From: Paraburkholderia kururiensis
GTDB taxonomy: Bacteria; Pseudomonadota; Gammaproteobacteria; Burkholderiales; Burkholderiaceae
DNA length: 64,000 nt
Reading direction: 5' to 3'
NCBI RefSeq assembly: GCF_034424375.1
Contig: NZ_CP139965.1
Coordinates: 62,001 to 126,000 of the forward strand
Under the pieces are notes generated by a model. It did no database searches, had not been told where the DNA came from, and worked only from the letters and a program-made list of their open reading frames with translations. The translations under genes and the position numbers were made by a program. Numbering within the stretch: position 1 is the first letter of the stretch; each line of letters opens with the position of its first letter. Shown piece by piece: positions 17,401 to 26,576 of the stretch.

Positions 17401-18173
17401 GACCCATGCCTATCGAGCGCCGCCGCAAGCAAGGGCGCAGCCAGTTCGGCGCCGTGAATGCCCGTGGTACTCACAATCTCGAGCAACTCCATCAGTTCTC
17501 CGGCAGTCGCGCCGTAGCGCAATGCGTTGCGCATGTGCAGCTTCAGACCCGGCACGTAGAGGTGAGTGGCGGACGCATCGAACGCGCAATACATGAACTC
17601 CTTGATCTTCGGACTCAACACGCCCGTGCGCCACGGTACTGACGAAAACGCCACGTACGCCTCGAAGAGATCAGGATCCAGTTCGAGCAACCCTTCCCAC
17701 GTCGAATGCCAATAGCCGCGATGAGTTTCGAAAGCCGCCTTCAACGCGCGACGACGTTCGTCGAGCGGTGCCGGTGCTGCGCGCAAGCCTTCTTCTTCGA
17801 GCACCTCGAGCAATATCGGCACGCCCACGTTGCTCGTGTGAATGCCGATCGTACTCACCAGTTCGAGTACCTCCATCAATTCCTCGCGGGTCGCACCGAA
17901 CGCCAGCGCACGCTCGATGTGATGCGCGACGCCCGGCGCGTAAAGTTGCGTCGCACAGGCGTCTGCGGCCAGTGCGATGAACTCGCGCACCTTGTCGTCG
18001 AGATGGCGGTGCCGTTGCGGAACCGCGGAAAACTGCACGTATGCCTCGACGAAGCCCGCATCGAGGTGCAGCATGCTTTCCCACGCCGCATTCCAGATTC
18101 CATGCACGCGCACGAAGTCGTCCTTGATCTGCTGGGGATCGGCGGCGCGCGCCGGTTGCTCTGTACGATGCAT
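17394..18173 (-). CDS. Two-domain carboxymuconolactone decarboxylase (CMD/AhpD-like) protein
   Basis: 259 residues made of two homologous CMD repeats. Repeat 1 (about 15-120) holds KVREFIALAADACATQLYAPG and repeat 2 (about 140-255) holds KIKEFMYCAFDASATHLYVPG. Both lack the CxxC pair of AhpD, so a peroxidase role is unlikely. AGGAGG stands 8 nt before ATG 18173. Such proteins occur with cupins in aromatic-acid and hydroxy-acid operons. It lies between the cupin gene and the small gene at 17188. Function not established. Confidence 0.85.
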   Translation of the reverse strand: MHRTEQPARAADPQQIKDDFVRVHGIWNAAWESMLHLDAGFVEAYVQFSAVPQRHRHLDDKVREFIALAADACATQLYAPGVAHHIERALAFGATREELMEVLELVSTIGIHTSNVGVPILLEVLEEEGLRAAPAPLDERRRALKAAFETHRGYWHSTWEGLLELDPDLFEAYVAFSSVPWRTGVLSPKIKEFMYCAFDASATHLYVPGLKLHMRNALRYGATAGELMELLEIVSTTGIHGAELAAPLLAAALDRHGSC

Positions 18174-18208
18174 CGAGCGTTCCTCCTGATAGCAACGGCC
18201 CGACAAAA

Positions 18209-18604
18209 TCAGTCCGCACCCAAACCCTTCGGGTAGTCGGACTCCGCGACTTCTTCCTGCCATGTCGCCTTGCCGAGCGAGGTGGCGATATGGACCATGT
18301 AGCTGGCGCTGCTCGCGCCGTGCCAGTGGCGCTCGTTCGGGCCGATGAACACGATGTCGCCTTGGCGGATTTCCTGCGGCTTCTCGCCTTCCACGCAGAT
18401 CCACCCTTTGCCTGCCGTTACCTGCAGCACCTGGCCCTGCTCGTGCGTGTGCCAGTACGTGCGGCCCTTCGGCGCGAAGAAGACCGTGTTGATGGTCACA
18501 CCGTTCGTCGCGGGCATGACCGGGTCTGCGAACACCGTCCCGGTGAATGTCTCGCCGCGCTGTTCTGAATGACCACCGGCGGCTCTGCCATGAAATACCT
18601 TCAT
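18209..18604 (-). CDS. Cupin domain protein
   Basis: 131-residue single-domain cupin. Motif 1 is GRTYWHTHEQGQVLQVTAG (HxH...E-like metal ligands) and motif 2 is GDIVFIGPNERHWHGAS. It resembles small cupins associated with carboxymuconolactone-decarboxylase proteins, probably binding Mn or Zn and isomerising or decarboxylating a small acid. Its ATG overlaps the stop of the upstream dehydrogenase gene (ATGA), so the two are translationally coupled. Second-to-last catalytic gene of the operon. Confidence 0.88.
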   Translation of the reverse strand: MKVFHGRAAGGHSEQRGETFTGTVFADPVMPATNGVTINTVFFAPKGRTYWHTHEQGQVLQVTAGKGWICVEGEKPQEIRQGDIVFIGPNERHWHGASSASYMVHIATSLGKATWQEEVAESDYPKGLGAD

Positions 18605-19518
18605 TGCTGCTTCTCCTCGTTACGTTTTCCATCGAACAGCCGCACGCCGCCCGACACATCGCCAATCGCGTCCACCACGCGGTTGCTGATCACGTCGCCA
18701 TAGCCGAGTGCGGTGCCCAGCCCAAAGCTGGCGAGCGGCCCTGCCGCATTCAGCGACACCACGCCCAGTTCGCGGGCGCGATCCACGTAGAGCACAACGT
18801 CCTTCGTCATCAATTTGCCCGTGAGACCGCCGTCCAGATAATCGCCTTCGACAATTTTCGGAAAGCGGTTCAGCGTCGCGAAATTCACGCCGCTGCTGCT
18901 GTTGAGCACGTCGAGCAGCAGACGCAGATCGAGCCCCGCCTTCTTGCCCGCGACCATGACCTCGGCACTCGCCGCGAGGCTCACCGCGTTCAGGAAGTTG
19001 TTCAACAGCTTCGTCGTGTGTCCCGCACCGCTCGCGCCCATGTACGCCACCTTCGCGCTGATGGGCGCAAAGGCCCATTCGATCGATGCCACCGCGCGTT
19101 CGTCGCCGCCCACCATCAGCGTCAACGCGCCTTTCTCCGCTGCGGCCGCGCCGCCGGAAATGCCGGCATCCACGTACTGGACGCTTTTCTGCGCGAAGCG
19201 CTGTGCGAGCCGTATCGTCGAGCTGGCCGCTGCCGTGCTCAGATCCACCACGATCTGCCCAGCGCGGCAGTGCGCAAGCACACCGCCTTCGCTTTCGACG
19301 ACCGTTTCGACCACCTTGCTGTCGGGCAGCGACATCATCACGACGTCCGCGAACTTCACGACCTCTTCGATCGAGCCGGCCACCTGCGCGCCCGCTGAGG
19401 CAACCCGCTGCGGCGTGGCGTCGTAGCCAAGCACGGCAATGCCGGCATTCACGAGCCGCCGCGTCATGCGGCCGCCCATGTTGCCAAGGCCGATGAATCC
19501 GATCCGCTCCTTGTTCAT
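18601..19518 (-). CDS. Beta-hydroxyacid dehydrogenase (HIBADH/tartronate-semialdehyde reductase-like) 1
   Basis: 305 residues: an N-terminal Rossmann domain with GFIGLGNMGGRMTRRL, a substrate-binding loop DAGISGGAAAAEKGALT (the (V/I)SGG motif), and the catalytic Lys in HTTKLLNNFLNA. The family reduces or oxidises 3-hydroxyisobutyrate, tartronate semialdehyde, L-threonate or related C3-C4 acids using NAD(P). ATG 19518 matches the family start, although the open frame continues upstream. One of three paralogues in this block. It overlaps the cupin gene by 4 nt. Confidence 0.9.
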   Translation of the reverse strand: MNKERIGFIGLGNMGGRMTRRLVNAGIAVLGYDATPQRVASAGAQVAGSIEEVVKFADVVMMSLPDSKVVETVVESEGGVLAHCRAGQIVVDLSTAAASSTIRLAQRFAQKSVQYVDAGISGGAAAAEKGALTLMVGGDERAVASIEWAFAPISAKVAYMGASGAGHTTKLLNNFLNAVSLAASAEVMVAGKKAGLDLRLLLDVLNSSSGVNFATLNRFPKIVEGDYLDGGLTGKLMTKDVVLYVDRARELGVVSLNAAGPLASFGLGTALGYGDVISNRVVDAIGDVSGGVRLFDGKRNEEKQQ

Positions 19519-19544
19519 CTCTCCGGTTTCCTGTGGTGAGTGAT

Positions 19545-20894
19545 TCAAAAATCGACGTCCTTCGTTTCCGGTCCCATCAACGCGCCAATCGCGCCGATCA
19601 GACCACCCACCGTCAGCAGCACGACCGACGTCAGATGCAGCGGCATGAACGCGCCGAGCCAGTTCATATAGAAGGCGTAGAACGACGGAATGATCACGGA
19701 AAGGCTGAAGCCGACGCCGAAGCCCGTCGCGCGCACATCGGTGACGAAACGCTCGTTGATGTACGTGACGATGACACCCCACGGAGACGTGACGAGCACC
19801 GCAAGCAGGCACGTCAGCACGATGATGGTAGTGAGCGACAGGCCCTGCACAGTGGCCAGCGCGTACATCAGTGCCGCCCCCACCGTTGCAATGGCGGGAC
19901 CGACGATCACGAAGAAACGCCGCCGCCCGATGCGTTGCGCGATCATGCCCGAGGCGATGTAGCTGAAGAACAGCACGCAGTACGTGACCATCAGCGTAAG
20001 CGTCATCTGGAAGCCCGTCAGGTGCAGCGTCTTGACGAGCAGCCCGGTGGGCAGAAAAATCGTGATGATGTTTTGCGTAAGCCAGAAGCCCGTCATCATC
20101 AGAAGCACCTGAAGCAGGTTGCGGCCGCTGCTGCCGCGCAGCAGGTCGGTCAGCGGCAGCTTTTCCGCCTGGCTCGGCCTGTCGCCGGCCTCGCTCTTCC
20201 AGATCTCCGATTCCGCAACCTTGTGGACGTAGTACAGCGCCAGAATGCCCGCGAGTACCGCGCCGATCACGAACGGAATGCGCCAGCCCCACTGTGCGTA
20301 CAGCGAGTTCATGCCGTTCAGCGGAAACAGCACGAACATCACCATCGCAACGAGATTGATGGTCACGTAAGCAGCCGGAAAGCCCGCGATGATGAAGCCG
20401 CCCACGAAGCCCCGCTGTGCCTTCTTCGAATACTCGATTGCAAGGGGCATCGCGCCGGTGTAGCCGCCGCCGAGAAAGATGCCGTCGACGAATCGCAGCA
20501 GTACCAGCAGCCAATACGACACGATCCCGATGCTCTGGTAGCCAGGCAGCAGCGCGATCAACAACGTGACGATGCCGAAGCCCGACACTGACCAGATCGA
20601 TGCGCTGCGACGTCCTACACGGTCCGCGATCATGCCGAACAGCAGCGCGCCCACCGGGCGGCCCAGCAACGTCGTGATGAAGACCAGCGACGCAAGGATC
20701 GTTTCCATACCGCTCGACAGATGCGGCGGCTGGAAATACGCCAGCACCGGCGAGAGCACCACCACCGGCAGATAGATATCGAACATGTCGATGAACTCGG
20801 AAAAGAACGCGCCTTTGATCGCATTGCGACGCTTCGTTTCGATCGACTGATCGCTGTTCCGCTCTACGACTTCGTCTGCTGTCAGGGTCTTCAT
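19545..20894 (-). CDS. MFS transporter, metabolite:H+ symporter type 1
   Basis: 449 residues, about 12 transmembrane segments. The N-terminus (NAIKGAFFSEFIDMFDIYLPV) and the loop DRVGRRSASIWSVSGFG after TM2 are typical of the MHS/sugar-porter-like group carrying organic acids (compare shikimate, proline-betaine, citrate and sialic-acid porters). It is the second gene of the operon after the 130-residue CMD gene. Likely imports the acidic substrate of the pathway encoded around it; identity unknown. Confidence 0.9.
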   Translation of the reverse strand: MKTLTADEVVERNSDQSIETKRRNAIKGAFFSEFIDMFDIYLPVVVLSPVLAYFQPPHLSSGMETILASLVFITTLLGRPVGALLFGMIADRVGRRSASIWSVSGFGIVTLLIALLPGYQSIGIVSYWLLVLLRFVDGIFLGGGYTGAMPLAIEYSKKAQRGFVGGFIIAGFPAAYVTINLVAMVMFVLFPLNGMNSLYAQWGWRIPFVIGAVLAGILALYYVHKVAESEIWKSEAGDRPSQAEKLPLTDLLRGSSGRNLLQVLLMMTGFWLTQNIITIFLPTGLLVKTLHLTGFQMTLTLMVTYCVLFFSYIASGMIAQRIGRRRFFVIVGPAIATVGAALMYALATVQGLSLTTIIVLTCLLAVLVTSPWGVIVTYINERFVTDVRATGFGVGFSLSVIIPSFYAFYMNWLGAFMPLHLTSVVLLTVGGLIGAIGALMGPETKDVDF

Positions 20895-20996
20895 CGTTGT
20901 CTCCGTTCATTGTCCGCGCCTCGCGGCGCGTTTTCCCCGCATGGCCGTCGGCGTCTTCGATGCCGGACGCCGCGTGCCGCGGTGTCTCGTTATCGT

Positions 20997-21389
20997 TCAG
21001 ACGGCCGAGGTCTCCGCCTCGTAGGTCTTGATCACGTCGCTCGCCACGCGAAACGCCGCGAGCGCGAGCGGCACGCCGCAATAGATCGCGGCCTGCATCA
21101 GCACCGCGCGAATCTCCTCCTTCGTCACGCCATTGCGCAACGCGCCTCTCACATGCACCGCGAGTTCGTGATGCTGGCTCATCGCGGTGAGCATCGCGAG
21201 GTTCAGCATGCTGCGCGTCTTGAACGGCAGCGTCTTGTCGCCCCAGATGTCTCCCCAGCAGCTCTCCGTGACGAACTTCTGCATGGGGCGATTGAAATCG
21301 TCTGCGTTGGCCCACGACTTCTCCACGTGCGCCGCCCCCAGCACCTCCTTGCGATTTTCGAAGCCCTGCTCAAAGCGTTCATTGCTCAT
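20997..21389 (-). CDS. Carboxymuconolactone decarboxylase family protein (single domain)
   Basis: 130 residues starting MSNERFEQGFENRKEVLGAA, the usual opening of 4-carboxymuconolactone decarboxylase-like proteins. It contains KTRSMLNLAMLTAMSQHHELAVHVRGAL and QAAIYCGVPLALAAFRV, matching the PcaC family core. ATG 21389 has GGAGG 8 nt upstream. It is the first gene of the operon running to 17394 and lies downstream of the TTGTCATACAA palindrome. Without pca genes nearby, a role in protocatechuate degradation is not implied; it may decarboxylate or isomerise a related lactone. Confidence 0.88.
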   Translation of the reverse strand: MSNERFEQGFENRKEVLGAAHVEKSWANADDFNRPMQKFVTESCWGDIWGDKTLPFKTRSMLNLAMLTAMSQHHELAVHVRGALRNGVTKEEIRAVLMQAAIYCGVPLALAAFRVASDVIKTYEAETSAV

Positions 21390-21427
21390 CGCGCGATCCT
21401 CCCGGTTTCGTTCCATTCAGCATTGTT

Positions 21428-21465
21428 ATTGCATGACAGCATGATTGCATTCTTGTCATACAATC
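21428..21465. promoter_or_regulatory. Candidate GntR operator region, TTGTCATACAA plus a degenerate copy
   Basis: TTGTCATACAA (perfect palindromic halves TTGT/ACAA, 3-bp centre) lies at 21453-21463, and TTGCATGACAG, 9 of 11 matches to its reverse complement, lies at 21428-21438. Both are 40-75 bp upstream of the CMD start codon. The same 11-mer occurs at 29739, upstream of the other operon. The TNGTNNNACNA form is known for FCD-type GntR regulators. Confidence 0.55.
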
Positions 21466-21516
21466 AAAACGAGCAAAAAATTTTTGCGTATCCCTTTGCG
21501 TGCAACCGGCGCGCGC

Positions 21517-22947
21517 TCACGCGCCGCCGTAGCCCACCAGCGCCTTCGTTTCCAGATATTCGCGCAGCCCCGCTTCGCCCCACTCACGGCCGTTGCCTGA
21601 CCGCTTGTAGCCGCCGAAAGGCGCGTGGAAATCCGCAGGCGGATAGTTGAGATGCACGCCGCCCGCTCGCAGCGCACGGCCCACCTTGCGCGCCCGTTCG
21701 AGACTGCCGGACTGCACGTATGCCGCGAGCCCGTAATCGGTGCCGTTGGCCATGGCGATGGCTTCCGCTTCGGTGTCGTACGCCATCATCGAAAGCACGG
21801 GGCCGAAGATCTCTTCGCGCGCGATGGTCATGTTGGGTGTGACGTCGACGAACACCGTGGGCTTCACGTAGTAACCCTTATCGATGCCTTCTGGACGCCC
21901 TGTGCCGCCCGTAACCAGCTGTGCGCCTTCGTCGATACCCTTCTGGATCAGCATCTGCACGCGCTCGAACTGGTTGCGGTTCACGAGCGGGCCGAGTTGC
22001 GTTGCGGGGTCGTCGGTTGCGCCGATGCGATACGTCTGGGCGGCGCGCTTCGCGATGCGCGCCGCGTCGGCCATCAGATGGCGCGGCACGAGCATTCGCG
22101 TAGGAATCGAACACGACTGTCCCGAGTTCGTGAAGCACGCGGCGACACCGCGCGTCACGGCCGCTTCCAGATCGACGTCGTCCAGCAGAACGTTCGCCGA
22201 CTTGCCGCCCAGTTCCTGCGCAACACGCTTCACTGTGGGGGCCGCCGCCTGGGCCACGAGCACGCCCGCGCGCGTGGAGCCGGTGAACGACACCATGTCG
22301 ATGTCCGGGTGCGTCGCAATCGCCTCGCCTACGCCCAGGCCGTCGCCATTCACGAGATTGAACACGCCGGGCGGCACGTCAGCCTCGTCGAGCACTTCGG
22401 CAAAAAGCAGCGCGCTGAGCGGCGAATACTCGCTCGGCTTCAACACCATCGTGCAGCCGGCCGCGAGCGCGGGCGCAATCTTCACGACGATCTGATTGAC
22501 CGGCCAGTTCCACGGCGTGATGAGACCGCACACGCCGATCGGTTCCAGCACGACGCGCGTGCTACCGCGTTGCTCCTCGAATTCGAAGTGCTCCAGCACT
22601 TCGATCAATGCGTTCAGATGCGCGGTGCCGCGTACGGCCTGGCCGTTGCGGGCGAACGTAATGGGCGCGCCCATTTCCCGGCGCATCAGTTCGGCGAATT
22701 CATCGTAGCGTCGCTCATAAATCTCGAGTACGCGCTTCAACAACGCAATGCGTTCCGCGACGCTCGATGCGGACCACGTCGCAAACGCCCTGCGCGCAGC
22801 CGCGACGGCGTGGTCCACATCTTGCGCGTTGCCGAGCGCGAGCCGCTCGAACACCGTCTCGGTGGCTGGATCGATCACGTCCATCCAGCGTGGCGCGACC
22901 GGTTCCGTCCAGCGCCCGTCCATGTAGAACTGTGCAGTGTGTGACAT
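21517..22947 (-). CDS. NAD(P)-dependent aldehyde dehydrogenase
   Basis: 476 residues. The cofactor region TPWNWPVNQIVVKIAPALA, the catalytic Glu in AQELGGKSANVLL and the nucleophile Cys in TNSGQSCSIPTRM are all present, as is the late motif EEIFGPVLSMMAYD. Length is normal for the superfamily. GGAG stands 5 nt before the ATG. It is last in the operon that starts at 29650 and would oxidise an aldehyde or semialdehyde intermediate to the acid. Confidence 0.93.
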   Translation of the reverse strand: MSHTAQFYMDGRWTEPVAPRWMDVIDPATETVFERLALGNAQDVDHAVAAARRAFATWSASSVAERIALLKRVLEIYERRYDEFAELMRREMGAPITFARNGQAVRGTAHLNALIEVLEHFEFEEQRGSTRVVLEPIGVCGLITPWNWPVNQIVVKIAPALAAGCTMVLKPSEYSPLSALLFAEVLDEADVPPGVFNLVNGDGLGVGEAIATHPDIDMVSFTGSTRAGVLVAQAAAPTVKRVAQELGGKSANVLLDDVDLEAAVTRGVAACFTNSGQSCSIPTRMLVPRHLMADAARIAKRAAQTYRIGATDDPATQLGPLVNRNQFERVQMLIQKGIDEGAQLVTGGTGRPEGIDKGYYVKPTVFVDVTPNMTIAREEIFGPVLSMMAYDTEAEAIAMANGTDYGLAAYVQSGSLERARKVGRALRAGGVHLNYPPADFHAPFGGYKRSGNGREWGEAGLREYLETKALVGYGGA

Positions 22948-22972
22948 GAGAACTCCGGTTAGCCGCGCCCGT

Positions 22973-23860
22973 TCAGGATCCGCTCGATGGCAGCAGCCGG
23001 TACATTTCCGTGTGGTCGGTCGCCGGGGTGCAACGTTGTGCGGCTTCGTCCCACATCGCGACGCAGGTTTCGCCGAGCGTCATCGGATACCCCACGGATT
23101 GCGCCAGTGCGCGCGCAATCTTCAGGTCTTTCGTCATCAGTTGGAGCGCGAAGCCGGACGCGAAGGTGCCGCTCAACATGAACTGCTTCACCTTGTTTTC
23201 AGACGTATTGCTGCGGCCCGACGACGCGTTGAGCACGTCGGTCATCACCGACGGCTCGATGCCGAAGCGCTGCCCGATATGCAGCGCCTCCACGGTCGCC
23301 GCCAGTCCCGCCGCGGACACGTAGTTGTTCAACGCCTTCGCCGCATGGCCGGCACCCGCGCCGCCGATGTGCAGCAGGCTCTTGCCCATTGCCTCCAGCA
23401 CCAGCCGGCAGCGCGCGAACACGTCTTCCGCACCGCCCACGAGGATCGCGAGCGTGCCCTCCTTCGCCTTCTTCACGCCGCCCGAAACGGGCGCATCGAG
23501 ATACGCAAGGCCGCGCTCCTCGATCACGGCACCCAGCTTGCGCGAGCGTTCCGGTTCCGACGAACTCATGTCGATCACAACCGCCCCGGCATGCAGACGG
23601 CTCGCCCAGCCGTCCGCGCCGCTCCCAAGCAGCACGCGCTCCACAATCGCCGAATTCGGCAGCATCGTGATGAGCACATCGAGCGCGCCTGCGTTCTCGC
23701 TGCGCAGCCGTTGCGAGCCGGTCTGTTCAACGATGGCCTCGGCGCGCGCCGCATCGGCGTCGTCGACGAACAGTTCGAAACCGGCATGGGCGAGGCACTG
23801 CACCATCGGCGCGCCCATCATGCCGAGGCCGATGAAGCCGATGCGTCGTGGTTGACTCAT
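22973..23860 (-). CDS. Beta-hydroxyacid dehydrogenase (HIBADH-like) 2
   Basis: 295 residues with GFIGLGMMGAPMVQCL at the N-terminus, the substrate loop DAPVSGGVKKAKEGTLA and the catalytic Lys in HAAKALNNYVSAA. Same family as the proteins at 18601 and 24224, but clearly diverged from both, so these are old paralogues rather than a recent duplication. It lies between the NIPSNAP gene (12-nt gap) and the aldehyde dehydrogenase. Likely acts on a beta-hydroxy acid of 3-5 carbons with NAD(P). Confidence 0.9.
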   Translation of the reverse strand: MSQPRRIGFIGLGMMGAPMVQCLAHAGFELFVDDADAARAEAIVEQTGSQRLRSENAGALDVLITMLPNSAIVERVLLGSGADGWASRLHAGAVVIDMSSSEPERSRKLGAVIEERGLAYLDAPVSGGVKKAKEGTLAILVGGAEDVFARCRLVLEAMGKSLLHIGGAGAGHAAKALNNYVSAAGLAATVEALHIGQRFGIEPSVMTDVLNASSGRSNTSENKVKQFMLSGTFASGFALQLMTKDLKIARALAQSVGYPMTLGETCVAMWDEAAQRCTPATDHTEMYRLLPSSGS

Positions 23861-23872
23861 GATGGCCGCCTC

Positions 23873-24199
23873 CTAGCGCAGTGCCGAAAACGCCGTCGGC
23901 ACGAGAAAGTGGTTTTCGATACGCTCGACGATGGGCCGTACCGCCTCAGTCTCGGCGCGCTTCGCGATCCACTCCGCGTCGGCCTGAAACGCGTTCCACT
24001 TCTGCTCGCGCTCCGCAAGGCTTTCCCATTCCAGCATGTAGGTCAGCGCGTGATTGTCCGGGCCGATCAGCGTGGTCCAGAAACCGATCTGGCGGATGCC
24101 GTACTTCTCGAAAAAGCCGAGCGTCGTGTTCGAAAAGCGCTCGAGCAGCGCAGGCAGTCGCGTCGGCGCGCAGTGATAGATGCGCATTTCCACAATCAT
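23873..24199 (-). CDS. NIPSNAP family protein
   Basis: 108 residues of the dimeric alpha/beta-barrel NIPSNAP fold, starting MIVEMRIYHCAPTRLPALLERF and containing GFWTTLIGPDNHALTYMLEW. Small bacterial NIPSNAP proteins are scattered in catabolic operons, usually without a proven reaction. The ATG at 24199 is chosen because AAGGAG precedes it. The gene is tucked between two dehydrogenase paralogues in the same operon. Confidence 0.88.
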   Translation of the reverse strand: MIVEMRIYHCAPTRLPALLERFSNTTLGFFEKYGIRQIGFWTTLIGPDNHALTYMLEWESLAEREQKWNAFQADAEWIAKRAETEAVRPIVERIENHFLVPTAFSALR

Positions 24200-24223
24200 C
24201 TGTTTCTCCTTTTGATGTGCCAT

Positions 24224-25159
24224 TCAATCGTCGAGGCCGCCGGCAGACGACCAGCGCTCGACATATCTCACGAGTTCCGTCATGTCGCATGCGGCGCCGT
24301 CCTGCATCGCCGCGTCGTTCCAGACCTGGCGTGCCGCGCTTCCCACCCGCATCGGCACGCCCAATGCCTGGCATTCCTCTACAGCGAGCCCAATGTCCTT
24401 GCATACGCTGCCCACCGGAAAGCCGAAATCGAATGTGGCGGGCAACACGTGCTTCGGAAACTTGTCGAGCGTCGCGCCGTTCTTGCCGCTGCCCGCGTTG
24501 AACACCGCCATCATGACCTCGGGGTCGAGGCCGCCGTGAATGCCGGCCACGTAGGCCTCCGACGTGATCGCGAACGCAGTGGTGGACAGCATGTTGTTCA
24601 ACAGCTTCAGCAACTGTCCCTGGCCGGGCACGCCGCCCACCACGAAGACCTTGCCCAGCACGTCGAACAACGGACGTACTTCGTCGAGCGATGCCGGCGC
24701 GCCCGCCGCCATGATCGCAAGCGTGCCCTTGCCTGCGCCTGCCGCGCCGCCGCTGACCGGTGCATCCACCGTTTCGATACCGCGGGCGAGCAATGCCTGC
24801 GCCACTTCCTTTTCGACGCGCGAACCGACGGTCGAGAGGTCGACCAGAATCTTCAGCGCGTCGCCGCTCACGAGACCATCGGGGCCAATGGCCACTTGCC
24901 GGAAGATCTCGGGGGTCGGCAGGCTCGTGAACACGATGCGCGCCTTGTCCGCCACTTCGCGTACCGATTTCGCCACGCGCGCGCCCAGACCGGCCAGCTC
25001 TTGCACGGCAACGTCGTCGCGGTCGTAGACGATCAGGTCGTGTCCCGCTTCGATCAGACGTCGCGCCATGGGACGGCCCATCGTACCGACGCCGACGAAA
25101 CCCAGCACGCCGGGCTTTCGCTCTGCCGTTGATTGGCTATCCTCAGGATCGTTCGTCAT
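24224..25159 (-). CDS. Beta-hydroxyacid dehydrogenase (HIBADH-like) 3
   Basis: 311 residues. The Rossmann motif is GFVGVGTMGRPMARRL, preceded by a 17-residue polar extension. The substrate loop is DAPVSGGAAGAGKGTLA and the catalytic Lys is in LLKLLNNMLST. ATG 25159 is preferred over ATG 25165 because GAGG is 6 nt upstream of the former. Third member of this family in the block. It lies between MmgE/PrpD and NIPSNAP genes. Confidence 0.9.
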   Translation of the reverse strand: MTNDPEDSQSTAERKPGVLGFVGVGTMGRPMARRLIEAGHDLIVYDRDDVAVQELAGLGARVAKSVREVADKARIVFTSLPTPEIFRQVAIGPDGLVSGDALKILVDLSTVGSRVEKEVAQALLARGIETVDAPVSGGAAGAGKGTLAIMAAGAPASLDEVRPLFDVLGKVFVVGGVPGQGQLLKLLNNMLSTTAFAITSEAYVAGIHGGLDPEVMMAVFNAGSGKNGATLDKFPKHVLPATFDFGFPVGSVCKDIGLAVEECQALGVPMRVGSAARQVWNDAAMQDGAACDMTELVRYVERWSSAGGLDD

Positions 25160-25196
25160 CTTCATCCTCGCAGGTGAATAGTGAATAGCGGCCGCA

Positions 25197-26576
25197 TCAC
25201 GGCGCGGCCCGCGCGGCGCGCATCGGTGCTGCGGCATCGGGCGCCGTATCGAGCGCCCAGAGCAGATCGAGGAGCGGCTGCGCCGCGACGCCGGTAGCGC
25301 CATACGCCGCCAGATCACGGAGCTTGCCGGACAGTTCCACGTCCACGAGCGGAGCCCCCAGGCTGCCACGTGCGCACAGCACACGATGCGTCAGACGCTC
25401 GCCGGAACGCAGCACGAGCGTCACTTGCGCGGCCTCGACCTGCCACGCGGGATCGTCGATGAAGCGTAGCCGGCGGCCCAATGCGCGTAACACCGGATCG
25501 CTCACTGCGTCGTCCCTGAACTCCGCAAGGGCCGCCTTGCCGCGCGATAGCGCGACGGCCACCGCATGTTGCGCGCTGACCTGCGATTCGCGACCCGTGC
25601 GAACGCCGGGTCGATCTGTACGCTCGCGCAGCAACGGATGGCCGACGATCTCTATCGATTCGATCTCGTCCAACGTCCAGCGAGCATCGCGGCGCAGGTC
25701 TAGACACGCGTCGATCACGGGGTTCAGCACGACGCCGCATGGGTACGGCTTGTAGGTGTTCGAGAGCAACGCCCATTCGCGCCCGAGCCCTTCGGTGATA
25801 CGGCGGGTGTCCGCGTGCGAGCACGCCACCGCGAGAAATCCTCGCGGCCCTTCCAGCGGCGCGTCGGGACCGGCCAATCCCTCTTTTGCGAGCAGCGCGG
25901 AGATGAGCCCGTTGCGCGCCGCATTTCCGACACTGACGCTCTTCGACATCGTGCCCAACGTTTCGACCAACCCGCCCGCCTGGCCCGAGGCATGACCGAG
26001 CGCCCATCCGGTCTGCTTCGCGTCGAGCGCAAGCGCACGCGCAACGGCGGCCGCCGCGCCGAACACGCCGCATGTCGACGTGATGTGCCAGCCGCGCTGG
26101 TAATGCTCCGGCGACACCGCATTGCCGATGCGGCACGCCGCTTCGACACCCTCCACGAACGAGAGCAGCAACGCCTCCCCCGTCATGGGCCGGCACTCGG
26201 CCAGCGCGAAGAGCGCAGCGGCAATCGGTGCGGTGGGATGAATGATGGTAGGAATATGGGTGTCGTCGAAGTCGAACACGTTCGCGCTCATCGCGTTCAA
26301 CGATGCCGCGTTCAGCATGTCCATGCGCTCGTCGCGACCGATGAGGGTCGCGTACCTGCCCGCGCTGAAACGCCCATACACCTCCATCGCCTTGTCGATC
26401 ATCGGATCGCGTGCGCCCGCTAGCGCCACGGCGAAGTAGTTGACGAGCGCGCGCTTCGCTTCGTGACGCACCTCGCGCGGAATGTCGCGCCACTGTGCCG
26501 AACTGACGAAACGGGATAGCACGTGCGTGACGGCAGCCTCGCGAGGAACCTGCTTCGCGTTCAGATCAGCCTGCAA
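25197..26576 (-). CDS. MmgE/PrpD family protein
   Basis: 459 residues starting MQADLNAKQVPREAAVTHVL. The family core is recognisable in NYFAVALAGARDPMIDKAM, NVFDFDDTHIPTIIHPTAP and GWHITSTCGVFGAAAAVARAL. PrpD is 2-methylcitrate dehydratase, but the wider family includes cis-aconitate decarboxylase and many catabolic dehydratases or isomerases with no prpB/prpC nearby, as here. The start is TTG at 26576, which has the strong Shine-Dalgarno GGAGG 5 nt upstream within the end of the SDR gene; the overlap is 11 nt. Confidence 0.9.
   Translation of the reverse strand: MQADLNAKQVPREAAVTHVLSRFVSSAQWRDIPREVRHEAKRALVNYFAVALAGARDPMIDKAMEVYGRFSAGRYATLIGRDERMDMLNAASLNAMSANVFDFDDTHIPTIIHPTAPIAAALFALAECRPMTGEALLLSFVEGVEAACRIGNAVSPEHYQRGWHITSTCGVFGAAAAVARALALDAKQTGWALGHASGQAGGLVETLGTMSKSVSVGNAARNGLISALLAKEGLAGPDAPLEGPRGFLAVACSHADTRRITEGLGREWALLSNTYKPYPCGVVLNPVIDACLDLRRDARWTLDEIESIEIVGHPLLRERTDRPGVRTGRESQVSAQHAVAVALSRGKAALAEFRDDAVSDPVLRALGRRLRFIDDPAWQVEAAQVTLVLRSGERLTHRVLCARGSLGAPLVDVELSGKLRDLAAYGATGVAAQPLLDLLWALDTAPDAAAPMRAARAAP

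Noticed and set aside
25197..26576. MmgE/PrpD protein as true 2-methylcitrate dehydratase
   Set aside because: No prpB, prpC or acnD-like gene in the neighbourhood; context points to another dehydratase or isomerase role.
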